Source of the DNA: CAWGMT01 sp963823675 | GTDB taxonomy: Bacteria > Planctomycetota > Planctomycetia > Isosphaerales > Isosphaeraceae | Direction: 5' to 3' | Assembly: GCA_963823675.1 (NCBI GenBank) | Contig: CAWGMT010000009.1 | Coordinates: 62,001-126,000 of the forward strand | Length of the DNA: 64,000 nt | Shown here: positions 1-7,983 of the stretch, piece after piece | How the letters are laid out: each line of letters begins with the position of its first letter | Numbering within the stretch: the first letter of the stretch is position 1 | The notes under the pieces: model-generated | What the model was told of the DNA's origin: nothing | Database searches by the model: none | The model's input: the letters and a program-made list of their open reading frames with translations, nothing else | Made by a program: the position numbers and the translations under genes

Positions 1-1462
1 TAGTCGAGCACGGCGACGCCCCCGCCGATGGTCTCGGGGATCTGGTGCTCCGGCGATTCCCCGTTGTGGTAGACAAAGCCAAGACCCGCCGGCTGCGCGT
101 CGTCGCGGAAGGCGATGGCGGCGCGGTTGGCCGAAACCAGCAGGCCCGGCAGGCCGGCCGCCGTCGATGCCGCGACCGGCGGGCAAGTGCCGGACGGGCA
201 CACCAGCGAGAGGAGCGACGCCCCGGCCGGGAAAACCGGGTCCGCCATCCGCGGGTCGCTGGCAAGGCGGTCGAGCTCCGTGCGGGCGAGTCGATCGCTG
301 GCGTCGCGCTCCAGTGCAAGCGCGAGCCAGCCTCGAGCTTCGAACCAGCGGCCGAGCCGCTCGGCCAGCACGGCGCGCTCGTGCAGCTCCTCCCGCGGGA
401 TCGGATCGCGCTCCACGACCAAGAGCCGTGCGTAGCGCTCGAAATCCCGCTGGATCGCGGCCTGGCGGCGGCGGAGTGCGGCGGCGCGCTGGGCATCGCC
501 GGCCTCGAAGGCGAGCGCGGCCAGGCGATCGAGCGCTCTGGTGTTGCCGGGCTGTAGCACGGCGAGCTCTTCGAGAGCCGCGCGCTCCGCGGCCGGGTCG
601 CGGCGCTGCGCCTCCAGCCACGCGCGGAGCGAGAATCGCTTCGTGCGCCGTCAAGCGATCGGCGGGAACCTTGGCCATGGCTCGCATGGCCTCCTCGGGC
701 TCGCCGGCATCGTATGCCCATTGCAAGAGTGCGCGCGAGACGACCGGGTCGTCCGGGCGCCGGGCCTGGCAACGGGCGAGCCAGCGCCGCGCCTCGGATT
801 GCTTGCCATACCGCGATGCGAGATATGCGCGCGCCAGCCAGGCCCGATCGTCGTCGGGTGCCGTGCTGGCCGCCCGGTCGAGGATGGGCTGGACCTCTTC
901 GGCGGCGACGACGACGGAATCGAGCCGCCAGCGCTCGCGAAGCGCGGCGGCCCGGTCGCCGATCGTGCCGATGCGCGCGATCTCCTCGAACAGCCGGCGG
1001 GCCTCGTCGCCGCGACCTTCCCAGAGCAGGAGCTGGGCCCAGGACCACCGCGCCTTCAGTCCCACGGTCCCAGCGCCCCTGGCCGCGGCGACCAGAGCGG
1101 TCTCGGCTGCGGTCAGCCGGCCCAGGGACAGCAGTGCCCGGCCTCGAGCCAGGACGGCCAGCGCCAAGGCCGGCGACCCTGCCGGCACTCGCGCCCAGGC
1201 CGAAAGCGCCGCTTCCGGCCGGCCCAGCGATGCCTCGCACTCGCCCAGCAGATACGCGACCTCGCCCTGCCGGGGCCACCACGCCGAGAGCCGCGCCAGC
1301 CGATCCCGCGCCGCCGCGTATTGCTGGACCTCCATCCGCCCTTTGGCCCACGCCAAGCCCGCGCGCACCTGCAAACCGCCCGCCAGCAGCCAACCCGAAC
1401 CACGCGAGGACCATCGCCAGCAAGCCGATCGCAATACCGGCGGCAATCCGGGAACGAACCAT
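1..1462 (-). CDS. TPR-repeat protein leading into an ASPIC/UnbV-type region (partial, frameshifted)
   Basis: The gene starts at ATG 1462 (GAGGG just upstream) and runs off the left edge. The protein opens with a membrane or signal segment (MVRSRIAAGIAIGLLAMVLA). Alanine/leucine-rich TPR-like helices follow, for example ARDRLARLSAWWPRQGEVAY and a unit ending ARRPDDPVVSRALLQWAY. At the window edge it reads FVYHNGESPEHQIPETIGGG and then VAVLDY, which matches the entry into the FG-GAP/ASPIC-UnbV region of planctomycete TPR proteins. The family is thought to be exported, with the C-terminal part beta-propeller-like; the substrate is unknown. Two single-base shifts are needed, near 1400 (after AWFG) and near 630 (after the residues LTAHEA). 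Both sides then match the same family, so these are probably sequence errors. It lies 14 bp downstream of the 1477-1900 gene in the same direction and may be co-transcribed with it. Confidence 0.72.
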   Translation of the reverse strand, partial: MVRSRIAAGIAIGLLAMVLAWFGLAAGGRFAGARGLGVGQRADGGPAIRGGAGSAGAALGVVAPAGRGRVSAGRVRGIAGPAGSGAFGLGASAGRVAGLGAGRPGSRPGTAVPGPADRSRDRSGRRGQGRWDRGTEGAVVLGPAPALGRSRRRGPPAVRGDRAHRHDRRPGRRASRALAARFRRRRRRRGPAHPRPGGQHGTRRRSGLAGARISRIAVWQAIRGAALARPLPGPAPGRPGRLARTLAMGIRCRRARGGHASHGQGSRRSLDGARSDSRSARGWRRSAATRPRSARLSKSSPCYSPATPERSIAWPRSPSRPAMPSAPPHSAAARPRSSGISSATHGSWSWSAIRSRGRSCTSAPCWPSGSAAGSKLEAGSRLHWSATPAIDSPARSSTALPATRGWRTRFSRPGRRSSRWCARPALARRSRHRRRPACRACWFRPTAPPSPSATTRSRRVLALSTTTGNRRSTRSPRPSAGASPCST

Positions 1463-1476
1463 CACGCCCTCAAATT

Positions 1477-1900
1477 TCAGAACCCCCGGATGTCGATCGC
1501 AGGGTTGAGTCCCTTCAGAGTCAGGAGGAGGTTGACCAATTTCCTGAAGCGGTTGGGCAATCGCACCTGTCCTCCAGCGTATTCCACGCGCAGGGTCCTC
1601 CGCCCGAAGCTTCGTCCGATCGAGCCGATATTGGCGGCTTGAACCCTTGTCGTGCCCCGACGGCTCTGGAAGTTCACCCAGCCATCCTCCGTGATGGTGA
1701 TCTCGGTCGGCATCTTGGGCAATTGCACATAGAACAGCCAGCCGAACAGGGCGATACCGGCCAGGAGCAACAACCGGAGCGCCAGAGGGGTCGGATGGGT
1801 CACGGCGAAGACGTAGAGAAACCCTGCGACGGCCGTCAGGGATAACCTTGATCCCGAAACGTGACCAGCGGTAGAGGCGTGACACACGGTAGGTCTTCAT
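1477..1900 (-). CDS. Small membrane protein with a PH-like C-terminal half (frameshifted near start)
   Basis: The open frame encodes two hydrophobic helices (around AVAGFLYVFAV and LALRLLLLAGIALFGWLF). A short beta-rich tail follows (PTEITITEDGWVNFQSRRGT ... LRVEYAGGQVRLPNRF). This layout resembles small bacterial PH-domain membrane proteins, but no residue proves it. The ATG at 1900 gives MKTYRVSRLYRWSRFGIK, a more natural start than the internal ATG at 1887. It joins the main frame if one G in the run 'aaggtt' is removed. The gene sits 14 bp upstream of the TPR/ASPIC gene on the same strand, suggesting an operon. Function is not recognised. Confidence 0.55.
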
Positions 1901-1927
1901 CGGATTCACCCCGTCGTTGTCTTTCGG

Positions 1928-2286
1928 ATGTTCAAGGCACTGAAGCCTTATTCGGGAATCGGGCCGGTTTATTGACGTGCTGTCTGGCGGCGGTCAACTT
2001 CGTGGAGTACTACCAGATGTGCCGAGGTGTGCGTCGCGCGCAGGACGATCTCGAACTGGCCAGTGCCCTCCGCGGACCCGGGGCGACGGCCTGCGTCACG
2101 CGGGCGCGCATCAACCTGTGTCAATCCGAGATGCAGTTGGCGAGCTTCTGGAGAGACGCCATCCCCGATACAGCTTCGCTGCTTTACTCGGGAGTCGCCG
2201 CTCTGTTAGTCCTCGGCGTTGGCCTCGCATGGGCGTACGGCAAGAAAGGGAGACGGGCCGAGGAAGGCACACGCGTTGCAGACTGA
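1928..2286 (+). CDS. Hypothetical small protein with one C-terminal membrane helix
   Basis: The body reads LAAVNFVEYYQMCRGVRRAQ, a Cys-containing helical middle (ACVTRARINLCQSEMQL), then a hydrophobic helix (LYSGVAALLVLGVGLAWAYG) and a basic tail. The frame is open from GTG 1861, but that part would overlap the divergent gene's start. ATG 1928 (MFKALKPYSGIGPVY) looks like the natural N-terminus and joins the body only through a one-base shift near 1973. The gene ends 2 bp before the convergent gene at 2289. No family is recognised. That it is a real gene rests on the amphipathic and hydrophobic pattern. Confidence 0.4.
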
Positions 2287-2288
2287 TG

Positions 2289-2747
2289 TCACTTACTGCA
2301 CCGCTCCCATTTTTCGTCGATCTTGATGTCCAGGTTGTTGATATTGATCATCCCCACGTGCAGCCAGGTTTTCCCGTCGATCTTCCAGGTGAATTCGAAG
2401 GTCTTGCCGATGACAGACTCATCCTCGCCAAAGACGTAATCGATGGTTTCGGAGTATTTGTCCTTCTCGACCTTGTACTTTCCTCCCATCGCGGCAACGA
2501 GCTTTCCGCCCTGGACCGCCGTCCAGACGAAGCGTCCGCCGGCCACATATTTGATCGTCTCGATGCCTTCGGGTTGCTTCTGGTACTCTTGCGCGTCGCC
2601 GTTCTTCTGCTCGACTTGCCTCCACGCCCCTTCAAGCGGGCACGGCACGGCTTCCTGAGAGCGAAGACCGGGGGCCAGGAAAACGGTCAATGCGCACGCG
2701 GTCAAGCACGCGAGGCGGAATCGGGCCGGGCGGAAAGTCGGCATCAT
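2289..2747 (-). CDS. Secreted lipocalin-like hypothetical protein
   Basis: ATG 2747 is preceded by GGAG about 9 bases upstream and is preferred over the in-frame ATG at 2789. The 152-residue product begins MMPTFRPARFRLACLTACAL and has a typical signal peptide ending near LRSQ. The mature part starts CPLEGAWRQVEQKNGD and has alternating beta segments (TIKYVAGGRFVWTAVQGGKL, KYKVEKDKYSETIDYVFGED, KTFEFTWKIDGKTWLHVG). This 'G-W-x-lipid' opening and small barrel-like pattern resemble lipocalin-like and DUF4488-type secreted proteins. Two cysteines (in the residues VPCP and ERCSK) could form a disulphide. Ligand and role are unknown. Confidence 0.65.
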   Translation of the reverse strand: MMPTFRPARFRLACLTACALTVFLAPGLRSQEAVPCPLEGAWRQVEQKNGDAQEYQKQPEGIETIKYVAGGRFVWTAVQGGKLVAAMGGKYKVEKDKYSETIDYVFGEDESVIGKTFEFTWKIDGKTWLHVGMININNLDIKIDEKWERCSK

Positions 2748-2801
2748 GGCGGAGCTCCGAAAGGGAAGAGTGCGCGAATCGCGAACCATCTTACTTCGTT
2801 A

Positions 2802-3314
2802 TCATATGGAACCGCTCGGGGCCAGTTCAAAGCTCCATCTCGACCGGCGGCTTCCGAGGCGAGCCGTTGCGCGTGAGATGGGACTCGGCGCCAGCGCCGG
2901 CTCCTTTGACCAGTTGCGGAAGCGGATGCGGTCTTCGCCCACCCACTCGTTATCATCCATATCGGTGCCGACGTAATGGACGTAGTACTGGTCCTCGGAC
3001 ATCTGGAGCACAAGCCCCGTGTGCCACTCGCCGTCGCTGTTGACGACCGCCTCGCACGCGCAGGGCAGGTTGACCGCGCCCTCCGGAGTTACGCGGCAAC
3101 TGATCACCTGCGCGATCGCGTCGGCCGACATGCCGCGCTCGATCATCTCACGCTTGAGCGCCGTCTCGTGTTTCAAGGCCGACGCCTTCTGCCAGGTGCC
3201 GGCGATGACTGTCGTCATCAGGAAGATGAGCAGGCATAGCGCCGACAGCGACACGATCACGATCGCGGTCACCTGCTGCGAGGTCAAGGAATCGGATATC
3301 AGCGAGCCAAGCAT
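2802..3314 (-). CDS. Membrane-anchored protein with a Tudor/chromo-like C-terminal domain
   Basis: ATG 3314 has a strong GGGAGG ribosome site 6-7 bases upstream and gives a 170-residue protein. It has a single N-terminal transmembrane helix (AIVIVSLSALCLLIFLMTTV), then a basic coiled segment (KASALKHETALKREMIERGM). A compact domain follows with a Cys pair (residues NLPCACEA) and the block EWHTGLVLQMSEDQYYVHYV, GTDMDDNEWVGEDRIR. The pattern 'W..G.V......Y.VHY.G.D...NEWV...R' is the hallmark of Tudor/agenet/chromo-barrel folds. In bacteria this fold is seen in small envelope-associated proteins of planctomycetes and myxobacteria. The target is unknown. The remaining residues to the stop (from WSKEPALAP) look unstructured. 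Confidence 0.68.
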   Translation of the reverse strand: MLGSLISDSLTSQQVTAIVIVSLSALCLLIFLMTTVIAGTWQKASALKHETALKREMIERGMSADAIAQVISCRVTPEGAVNLPCACEAVVNSDGEWHTGLVLQMSEDQYYVHYVGTDMDDNEWVGEDRIRFRNWSKEPALAPSPISRATARLGSRRSRWSFELAPSGSI

Positions 3315-3406
3315 GATGGTCCTCCCAGACAGTGTGTCTTGCATTTTGGCGTCGCGAGACGCAGCAATATCGTTAATTCGCTCGAGGCCGGCAATTATTT
3401 CGCGGT

Positions 3407-4236
3407 ATGACCATCGGGCCGAGATCGACGCCGACAGCAAGGCCGGTGACGACCATTGGGCTGAAATCGAACGGCAGAAACCCCGGCTGACTCGTTTGCG
3501 TAGAGCCCTGGTCGCGGTGTGTCTGGTCGCTGCCGTCCCGGTGGGCATGGGTGTCACCACTCAGAAAGAGGACCGCCGCGCACAGCTTGACGACCTGGCC
3601 GAAACGGAATTTGACCGATGGATTATTGGTCTCGACAACACTTTCCAGTCTCTGATCACACCGGAGATCGCCCGGCATCGGCTCGAAGGTCTCCTGGACC
3701 AGCAGATCGTTTTCATCGATCAGACGTGCGGCTTGACGGAGGACCAGGCGAACAAGCTCCGATTAGCCGGTCGCGCCGACTTCGAGAGCTTAGTTCTTCA
3801 AGCAAACCTCGAAAAACCGATACTGTAGCAGGGGAATCAAGTGACTCGTTCCCACGCTCTGCGTGGGAATGCCTCCCGAGCCGCTCTGCGGCCCTCCGCC
3901 GTGACCGGACGACGCGGAGCGTCGAAGACGGCATTCCCACGCAGAGCGTGGGAACGAGTTTTTCCGCTCTGTTCCGCCCTGGGGCAAAGCCTGCCGCCCG
4001 ATTTCCTTGTTACAGTGTCGAAAAACCTGTCATTTTGGCACCTTCAAAGCCCTGGCTTTCCAGCCTTACTGATTCAGGCGTCGAGAATACCTGAGGCCAA
4101 AATCAAACCGATTCTTGACGAGTCGCAGTTGGGCAAGCTCAATCGACAATTCGACGCGGCCACACGCGCTGAGCCGAATGCGTGGGACGAGCGGGGGTTC
4201 ATTCTGCAACACAAGTTTCGAGCGAAGGGCCGATAG
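3407..4236 (+). pseudogene. Broken planctomycete hypothetical gene interrupted by an inverted repeat
   Basis: The N-terminal half has a membrane helix (RRALVAVCLVAAVPVGMG) and the phrase CGLTEDQANKLRLAGRADFE. That phrase is typical of a recurrent planctomycete family of about 250 residues. The frame stops at TAG 3826. The C-terminal hallmark of the same family, IQASRIPEAKIKPILDESQL through DERGFILQHKF, appears about 230 bases further on in the same frame and ends at 4236. The DNA between is mostly the 3842-3959 palindrome, so the middle of the protein is missing. A natural ATG (3407, MTIGPRSTPTARP) joins only through a shift near 3480. I read this as a gene disrupted by repeat insertion with loss of the middle. 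Family recognition is from memory of recurring motifs. Confidence 0.55.
3842..3959. repeat. 30-bp perfect inverted repeat (REP/MITE-like element)
   Basis: Arms at 3842-3871 and 3930-3959 are perfect inverted copies, 30 bp each. Each arm itself contains the small palindrome CCCACGCTCTGCGTGGG or its complement. The element lies inside the broken gene 3407-4236. The same arm sequence is familiar from many planctomycete intergenic regions, but that is from memory. Confidence 0.85.
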
Positions 4237-4258
4237 CTTGCCAGGAGCTAGGAATGGT

Positions 4259-5917
4259 TCAAGACCGACTCACGTCCTCAAAGCGCTTCAGTTCTTTGTA
4301 CAGGTTCAGGCGTGCGAGGCCGTTCTTCTTGCCCTTCGGGTCGCGGATTATCCGGTTCGCCCTCTCCTGCCACTCCACGGCGCTCGTGAACTTGCCGGCC
4401 ATGGCATAGGCGGCGGCTAACCGTCCCAGGTAATACGACTCGATCCAGTCCGTTGACTGGCAAGCGCGAATTGCCGACTCGACGTCATTTTCCCGTTCCC
4501 GATATTCGCCATCAGTCCAGGCTTCGGAGACCCGCTCGATCGTGTCTTGGACATCAGCATCCTTCTGGGCGACGCTCACACTTTCCGCGTAATCGTTGAC
4601 CGCCTTTTCGTAGTCCCCCTTGGCGCACCAGGCGTCGCCGCGGGCGTTGTAGGCCGTGCGGTCTTGGGGATCGAGCCGGATGGCCTCGGTGTAGTCGGCA
4701 ATGGCCTTGTCACTTTCTCTCTTCGCGAACTGGGCGTGGCCGCGGGCGTAGTAGCCCCTGGGGTCTTGAGGATCGAGCCGGATGGCCTCGGTGTAATCGG
4801 CAATGGCCTTGTCACATTCTCTCTTGTCGAGCTGGGCGTCGCCGCGGCCGCCATGGGCGCTGGCATTCGTGGGCTCCAGTCGGATCGCTTCGGTGTAATC
4901 GGCGATGGCCCTGTCGTCTTCATTCTTGTCGAGCCAAGCAAAGCCGCGATTGGCGTAGGCGTGCGCGTCGTCGGGATTGAGCCGGATGGCCTCCGTGTAA
5001 TCGGCGATCGCCTTGTCGAAGTCCTTCTTCCCGCTCCAGGCATAGCCGCGGCCGTTGTGGGCACGCGCATCGTTGGGATCGAGCCGGATGGCCTCGGTGT
5101 AATCGGTGATCGCCTTGTCGAAGTCATTCTTCCTACTCCATGCGAGTCCGCGGGCGGCGTAGGCATGCGCGTCGTTGGGATCGAGCCGGATGGCCACGTT
5201 GTAATCGGCGATCGCCTTGTCGTGCTCCCGCTTCTCGCTCCAGGCGTAGCCACGGTGGTGATAGGCATGGGCGCTCCTGGGATCGAGCCGGATGGCCTCG
5301 GTGTAGTCGGCGATCGCCTTGTCGAAATCCTTCTTCTTGCTCCATGCGAGGCCGCGAGCGGCGTAGGCATACGCGTCGCCGGGATCGAGCCGGATGGCCT
5401 CGGTGTAATCGGCGATCGCCTTGTCGTGCTCCTGCTTCTCGCTCCAGGCGTAGCCACGGCTGTGATAAGCATCGGCGTTGTCAGGATCGAGCCGGATGGC
5501 CTGGGTGAAATCGGCGATAGCCTTGTCGAAGTCCTTCTTGCCGAGCCAGAGGCCGCCCCGATTGAGGTACCCCTCGGCGTCTACGGGACCGAGCCGGATC
5601 GCCTCGAAGTAATCGGCGATTGCCTGGTCGATGACCTTCTTGTCGCCCGGGGCTTGCCCGCGTCCGTCGGAGACTTGTTCGGCGTTGGGATCGAGCGGGG
5701 TCGCCACAGCGAAATCGGCGATGGCCGTGTCGTGTTCCGTCTTGTCGATCCAGACTTGGCCGCGGACGTTGTCGTGGTGGGCGAAGACTTCAGGAACGAA
5801 TCGATTGACAAACAAGAAGATTCCGACGGCAGTGCAGATGTGTACAATGGCAGCGAGCGCTCGCACACCGAAGCGAAGCCACGATCGCCAGGTCGTCTCG
5901 CTGAGCTGGTCTTGCAC
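4259..5917 (-). CDS. Membrane-anchored protein with ten tandem 34-residue TPR units
   Basis: The start is GTG 5917, with GGGAGG 5 bases upstream, giving 552 residues. One transmembrane helix lies near residues 15-35 (LAAIVHICTAVGIFLF), so the TPR array probably faces one side of the cytoplasmic membrane. Ten consecutive 34-residue units of the type KAIADYTEAIRLDPNDA-x(3)-RGYAW follow, with the canonical TPR positions filled, plus a divergent unit at each end. At DNA level the units (102 bp) are close copies, which suggests recent expansion by duplication. The tail (YYLGRLAAAYAMAGKFTSAV) is helical and TPR-like. TPR arrays bind partner proteins; the partner is unknown. The gene ends 30 bp upstream of nothing recognisable as a terminator. 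Confidence 0.9.
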   Translation of the reverse strand: MQDQLSETTWRSWLRFGVRALAAIVHICTAVGIFLFVNRFVPEVFAHHDNVRGQVWIDKTEHDTAIADFAVATPLDPNAEQVSDGRGQAPGDKKVIDQAIADYFEAIRLGPVDAEGYLNRGGLWLGKKDFDKAIADFTQAIRLDPDNADAYHSRGYAWSEKQEHDKAIADYTEAIRLDPGDAYAYAARGLAWSKKKDFDKAIADYTEAIRLDPRSAHAYHHRGYAWSEKREHDKAIADYNVAIRLDPNDAHAYAARGLAWSRKNDFDKAITDYTEAIRLDPNDARAHNGRGYAWSGKKDFDKAIADYTEAIRLNPDDAHAYANRGFAWLDKNEDDRAIADYTEAIRLEPTNASAHGGRGDAQLDKRECDKAIADYTEAIRLDPQDPRGYYARGHAQFAKRESDKAIADYTEAIRLDPQDRTAYNARGDAWCAKGDYEKAVNDYAESVSVAQKDADVQDTIERVSEAWTDGEYRERENDVESAIRACQSTDWIESYYLGRLAAAYAMAGKFTSAVEWQERANRIIRDPKGKKNGLARLNLYKELKRFEDVSRS

Positions 5918-5947
5918 CTTGACCTCCCATGAGATTGGTGCCGTCCC

Positions 5948-6997
5948 TCAGGCCTTCCGTCCCATCAGGGCGTTCAAGATCAGCATCTCGAGCTGCTCGT
6001 ATTGACGCTTTGTCCGGAGATCTTCGACCTTGCGCATCTCGAGCCCGCGCACCACGTCCAGGAGCCGGAGGAACATGGTTTTCGAGTGAGCCAGATGGTA
6101 CATCGACTCCTCGAACGTGGTGGTGCGCATCGCCTTGACGTCGAGACCGACGCACTCGCCATTCCGGCCATAGCCGTTTTGCTCGAGCACCCAGACCTGA
6201 TTGAAGCCGCGGCGCAGGTCGACTGAGCCAAAGACCTTATCCTGGTCGTACTTCAGTCCGTTCTGGTCGTTCAAGTGAACGCTCCAGAGCTTGTCGTGAT
6301 AGAGGGCATAGGCCATGTCGTCGGCCGGGTCGAGCCCGGCGAGGATCGAATGCGCGCTCTCGATCAACACGCCCGACCGGCTGGGGTCGATCGTCCGGCA
6401 GGCGACCCCGACCATGTGGCCGACCGTCGGCAGATAGGCCTGGTCCATCGGCTCGTTGGGCTTGGCCTCACCCAGGACGCGGATCTCCTTGTCGTGCTCC
6501 AGGATGGCATTCCAGGCCTCGACGATCCGCGCGATCGCGGTCTTGCCGCACTTGGCTTCGCGGACATACGTGCCCTCGCGCGCCAGCCACAGGACATAGT
6601 TCCGGCAGCCGATTTCGCGCGCAATATCGACGCAGCGCCGGGATCGATCGAGCGCGTATTTCCGGTCGCCGGGATCGTTGGACGTGAACGCGCCGTCGAT
6701 GGTCCGCGGGTCTTCCCAGAGCCGGGGCGCGACGATCTCGACCGCCAACCCCTCGCCATCCAGAATTCGCTTGACGTCGCGCACCCCCTTGACGGTGCTC
6801 TGCCAGTCGAGATCGGCGGGGACGATGTCGTCGTCGTGAAACTGCACGGCATCAAAACCAAGCTCCTTGTAAGCTTTGAGCTTGCGTGCAAACTCCATTT
6901 CCTGGCGCACCGGCGGGCCGAAGGGGTCGGCGCCGGTGCTGATGTTCCAGGGACCGAAGGAAAAGCGGTAGACGGTGGGTTTGTTCGTGGCGCTCAT
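5948..6997 (-). CDS. Xylose-isomerase-like TIM-barrel sugar isomerase
   Basis: ATG 6997 (MSATNKPTVYRFSFGPWNIS) gives 349 residues, the usual length for the planctomycete and actinobacterial short xylose isomerases; an upstream extension would read into repeat DNA. Motifs fit the AP-endonuclease-2/xylose isomerase superfamily: FHDDDIVP near the N-terminus (catalytic His), the metal-ligand stretch GEAKPNEP, ESAHSILAG, and HLNDQNGLKYDQDKVFGS carrying Asp/His ligands. Enzymes of this type interconvert aldoses and ketoses using two divalent metal ions in the cytoplasm. Whether D-xylose is the natural substrate cannot be told, and no xylulokinase lies nearby. It is followed 30 bp later by the TPR gene in the same direction. 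Confidence 0.88.
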   Translation of the reverse strand: MSATNKPTVYRFSFGPWNISTGADPFGPPVRQEMEFARKLKAYKELGFDAVQFHDDDIVPADLDWQSTVKGVRDVKRILDGEGLAVEIVAPRLWEDPRTIDGAFTSNDPGDRKYALDRSRRCVDIAREIGCRNYVLWLAREGTYVREAKCGKTAIARIVEAWNAILEHDKEIRVLGEAKPNEPMDQAYLPTVGHMVGVACRTIDPSRSGVLIESAHSILAGLDPADDMAYALYHDKLWSVHLNDQNGLKYDQDKVFGSVDLRRGFNQVWVLEQNGYGRNGECVGLDVKAMRTTTFEESMYHLAHSKTMFLRLLDVVRGLEMRKVEDLRTKRQYEQLEMLILNALMGRKA

Positions 6998-7110
6998 CGT
7001 ACGTCGGTTTCCTTTGCTGTCACACCGCGGCGGTGCTCCCGCGGAAGTCGGCTGTTGCATTGCAAACGTCGGTTCAGGAACTGGCTGAGAATAATCTCCC
7101 CGAGAGTCGT

Positions 7111-7150
7111 CTTTCGCTCCGCGAAAGAACGTCCTTTCGCGGAGCGAAAG
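7111..7150. repeat. Paired 17-bp palindromes (CTTTCGC family)
   Basis: CTTTCGCTCCGCGAAAG at 7111-7127 and its reverse complement at 7134-7150 form a perfect inverted repeat. Each arm is itself palindromic apart from the 3-base centre. Related copies occur at 13339-13377 and as a half-site at 9714-9731. It lies 110 bp upstream of the xylose isomerase start. Confidence 0.85.
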
Positions 7151-7229
7151 GCAACACTTATTTCCGGCCAGCGCCTGCGTTCCCAAGAGACAGAGATACC
7201 CGAAGGGAGCGGGCGGCTCAATGTGGAAC

Positions 7230-7560
7230 TGGGCATTTGTCATTTGTCCTTTGTCATTTGTCCTTTGTCCTTAGAACTTTCCATGAGCATCGCATCGTTT
7301 CACAGCGGACCAGGGACAAACGACAACGGCAAGGCCGTTCACATGGCGAGCAAGATCAGCCCCGCGCACTTTAGAACTCTCCACGAGCATCCATTCCTTC
7401 AACAACGGACAAAGGACCAGCGACAAAGGACAACGGCAAGGCCGTTCACATGGCGAGCAAGATCAGCCCCGCGCACTTTAGAACTCTCCACGAGCATCCA
7501 TTCCTTCAACAACGGACAAAGGACAAAGGACCAATGACAACGGCGCAGCCGTTGACATTG
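7230..7560. repeat. 107-bp tandem repeat with flanking inverted 'TTTGTCC' tract
   Basis: Two near-perfect 107-bp units lie at 7324-7430 and 7431-7537. A truncated third starts at 7538, and a diverged half-copy precedes them at about 7264-7323. The upstream tract of alternating CATTTGTC/CTTTGTC (about 7236-7265) is the inverse of the GGACAAAGGAC tract that ends each unit (about 7404-7422 and 7511-7532). The whole block can therefore fold back on itself. No coding signal is seen in the 6998-7668 stretch. Confidence 0.85.
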
Positions 7561-7668
7561 ACCGGGAAATCCCGTCATGATCCATAGGCAATAGATGACG
7601 GCCGGCCGGCGGCGAGCCCCTGGCTGATGCCGGCGGTCGTCGGGCGCGGGCAGTGGGATCGGGCGACG

Positions 7669-7968
7669 ATGAAGCTCTGGCATCTGGTGGTATTCATCCT
7701 GTTTCTGGGCATGGTGCTCAGCATCGTGCGCGATCCGGTGGGCCGGATCGCCCTCATCGTCTTCGTGACGGCGCTCGGAGAGGTCGTGTTCGGAACCACG
7801 GCGGTGCTGGCACTTTTCCAGACGATCGGCGCGCTGGGCGAGGCCAAGGGGTTGTTTGCACACGCCGAAGCGGTCGCCACGACCACGCTCGTCTTGATCA
7901 TCGCGACCACGATCATGTCGTCGTGGCTATTCGCCGGCGCATGGTTGGTTCAGGCTTCCTTGCCATAA
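7669..7968 (+). CDS. Small integral membrane protein, three predicted helices
   Basis: The 99-residue product from ATG 7669 (MKLWHLVVFILFLGMVLSIV) has three hydrophobic stretches: the N-terminus, ALIVFVTALGEVVFGTTAVL, and TTLVLIIATTIMSSWLFAGA. An in-frame ATG at 7627 would add 14 polar residues, and I see no strong ribosome site for either start. The gene ends 15 bp before the M3 peptidase start on the same strand, so co-transcription is likely. Small proteins of this kind are common in planctomycetes and have no assigned function. Confidence 0.7.
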   Translation: MKLWHLVVFILFLGMVLSIVRDPVGRIALIVFVTALGEVVFGTTAVLALFQTIGALGEAKGLFAHAEAVATTTLVLIIATTIMSSWLFAGAWLVQASLP

Positions 7969-7983
7969 CAGAGGAGCATCACG

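Noticed and set aside
167..1845. Long plus-strand open frames at the left edge
   Set aside because: They are Arg/Ala/Pro-rich and lie opposite clear TPR coding sequence on the minus strand.
4547..5932. A 461-residue plus-strand frame opposite the TPR gene
   Set aside because: Its repeats have exactly the 102-bp period of the TPR units on the other strand; it is a shadow.
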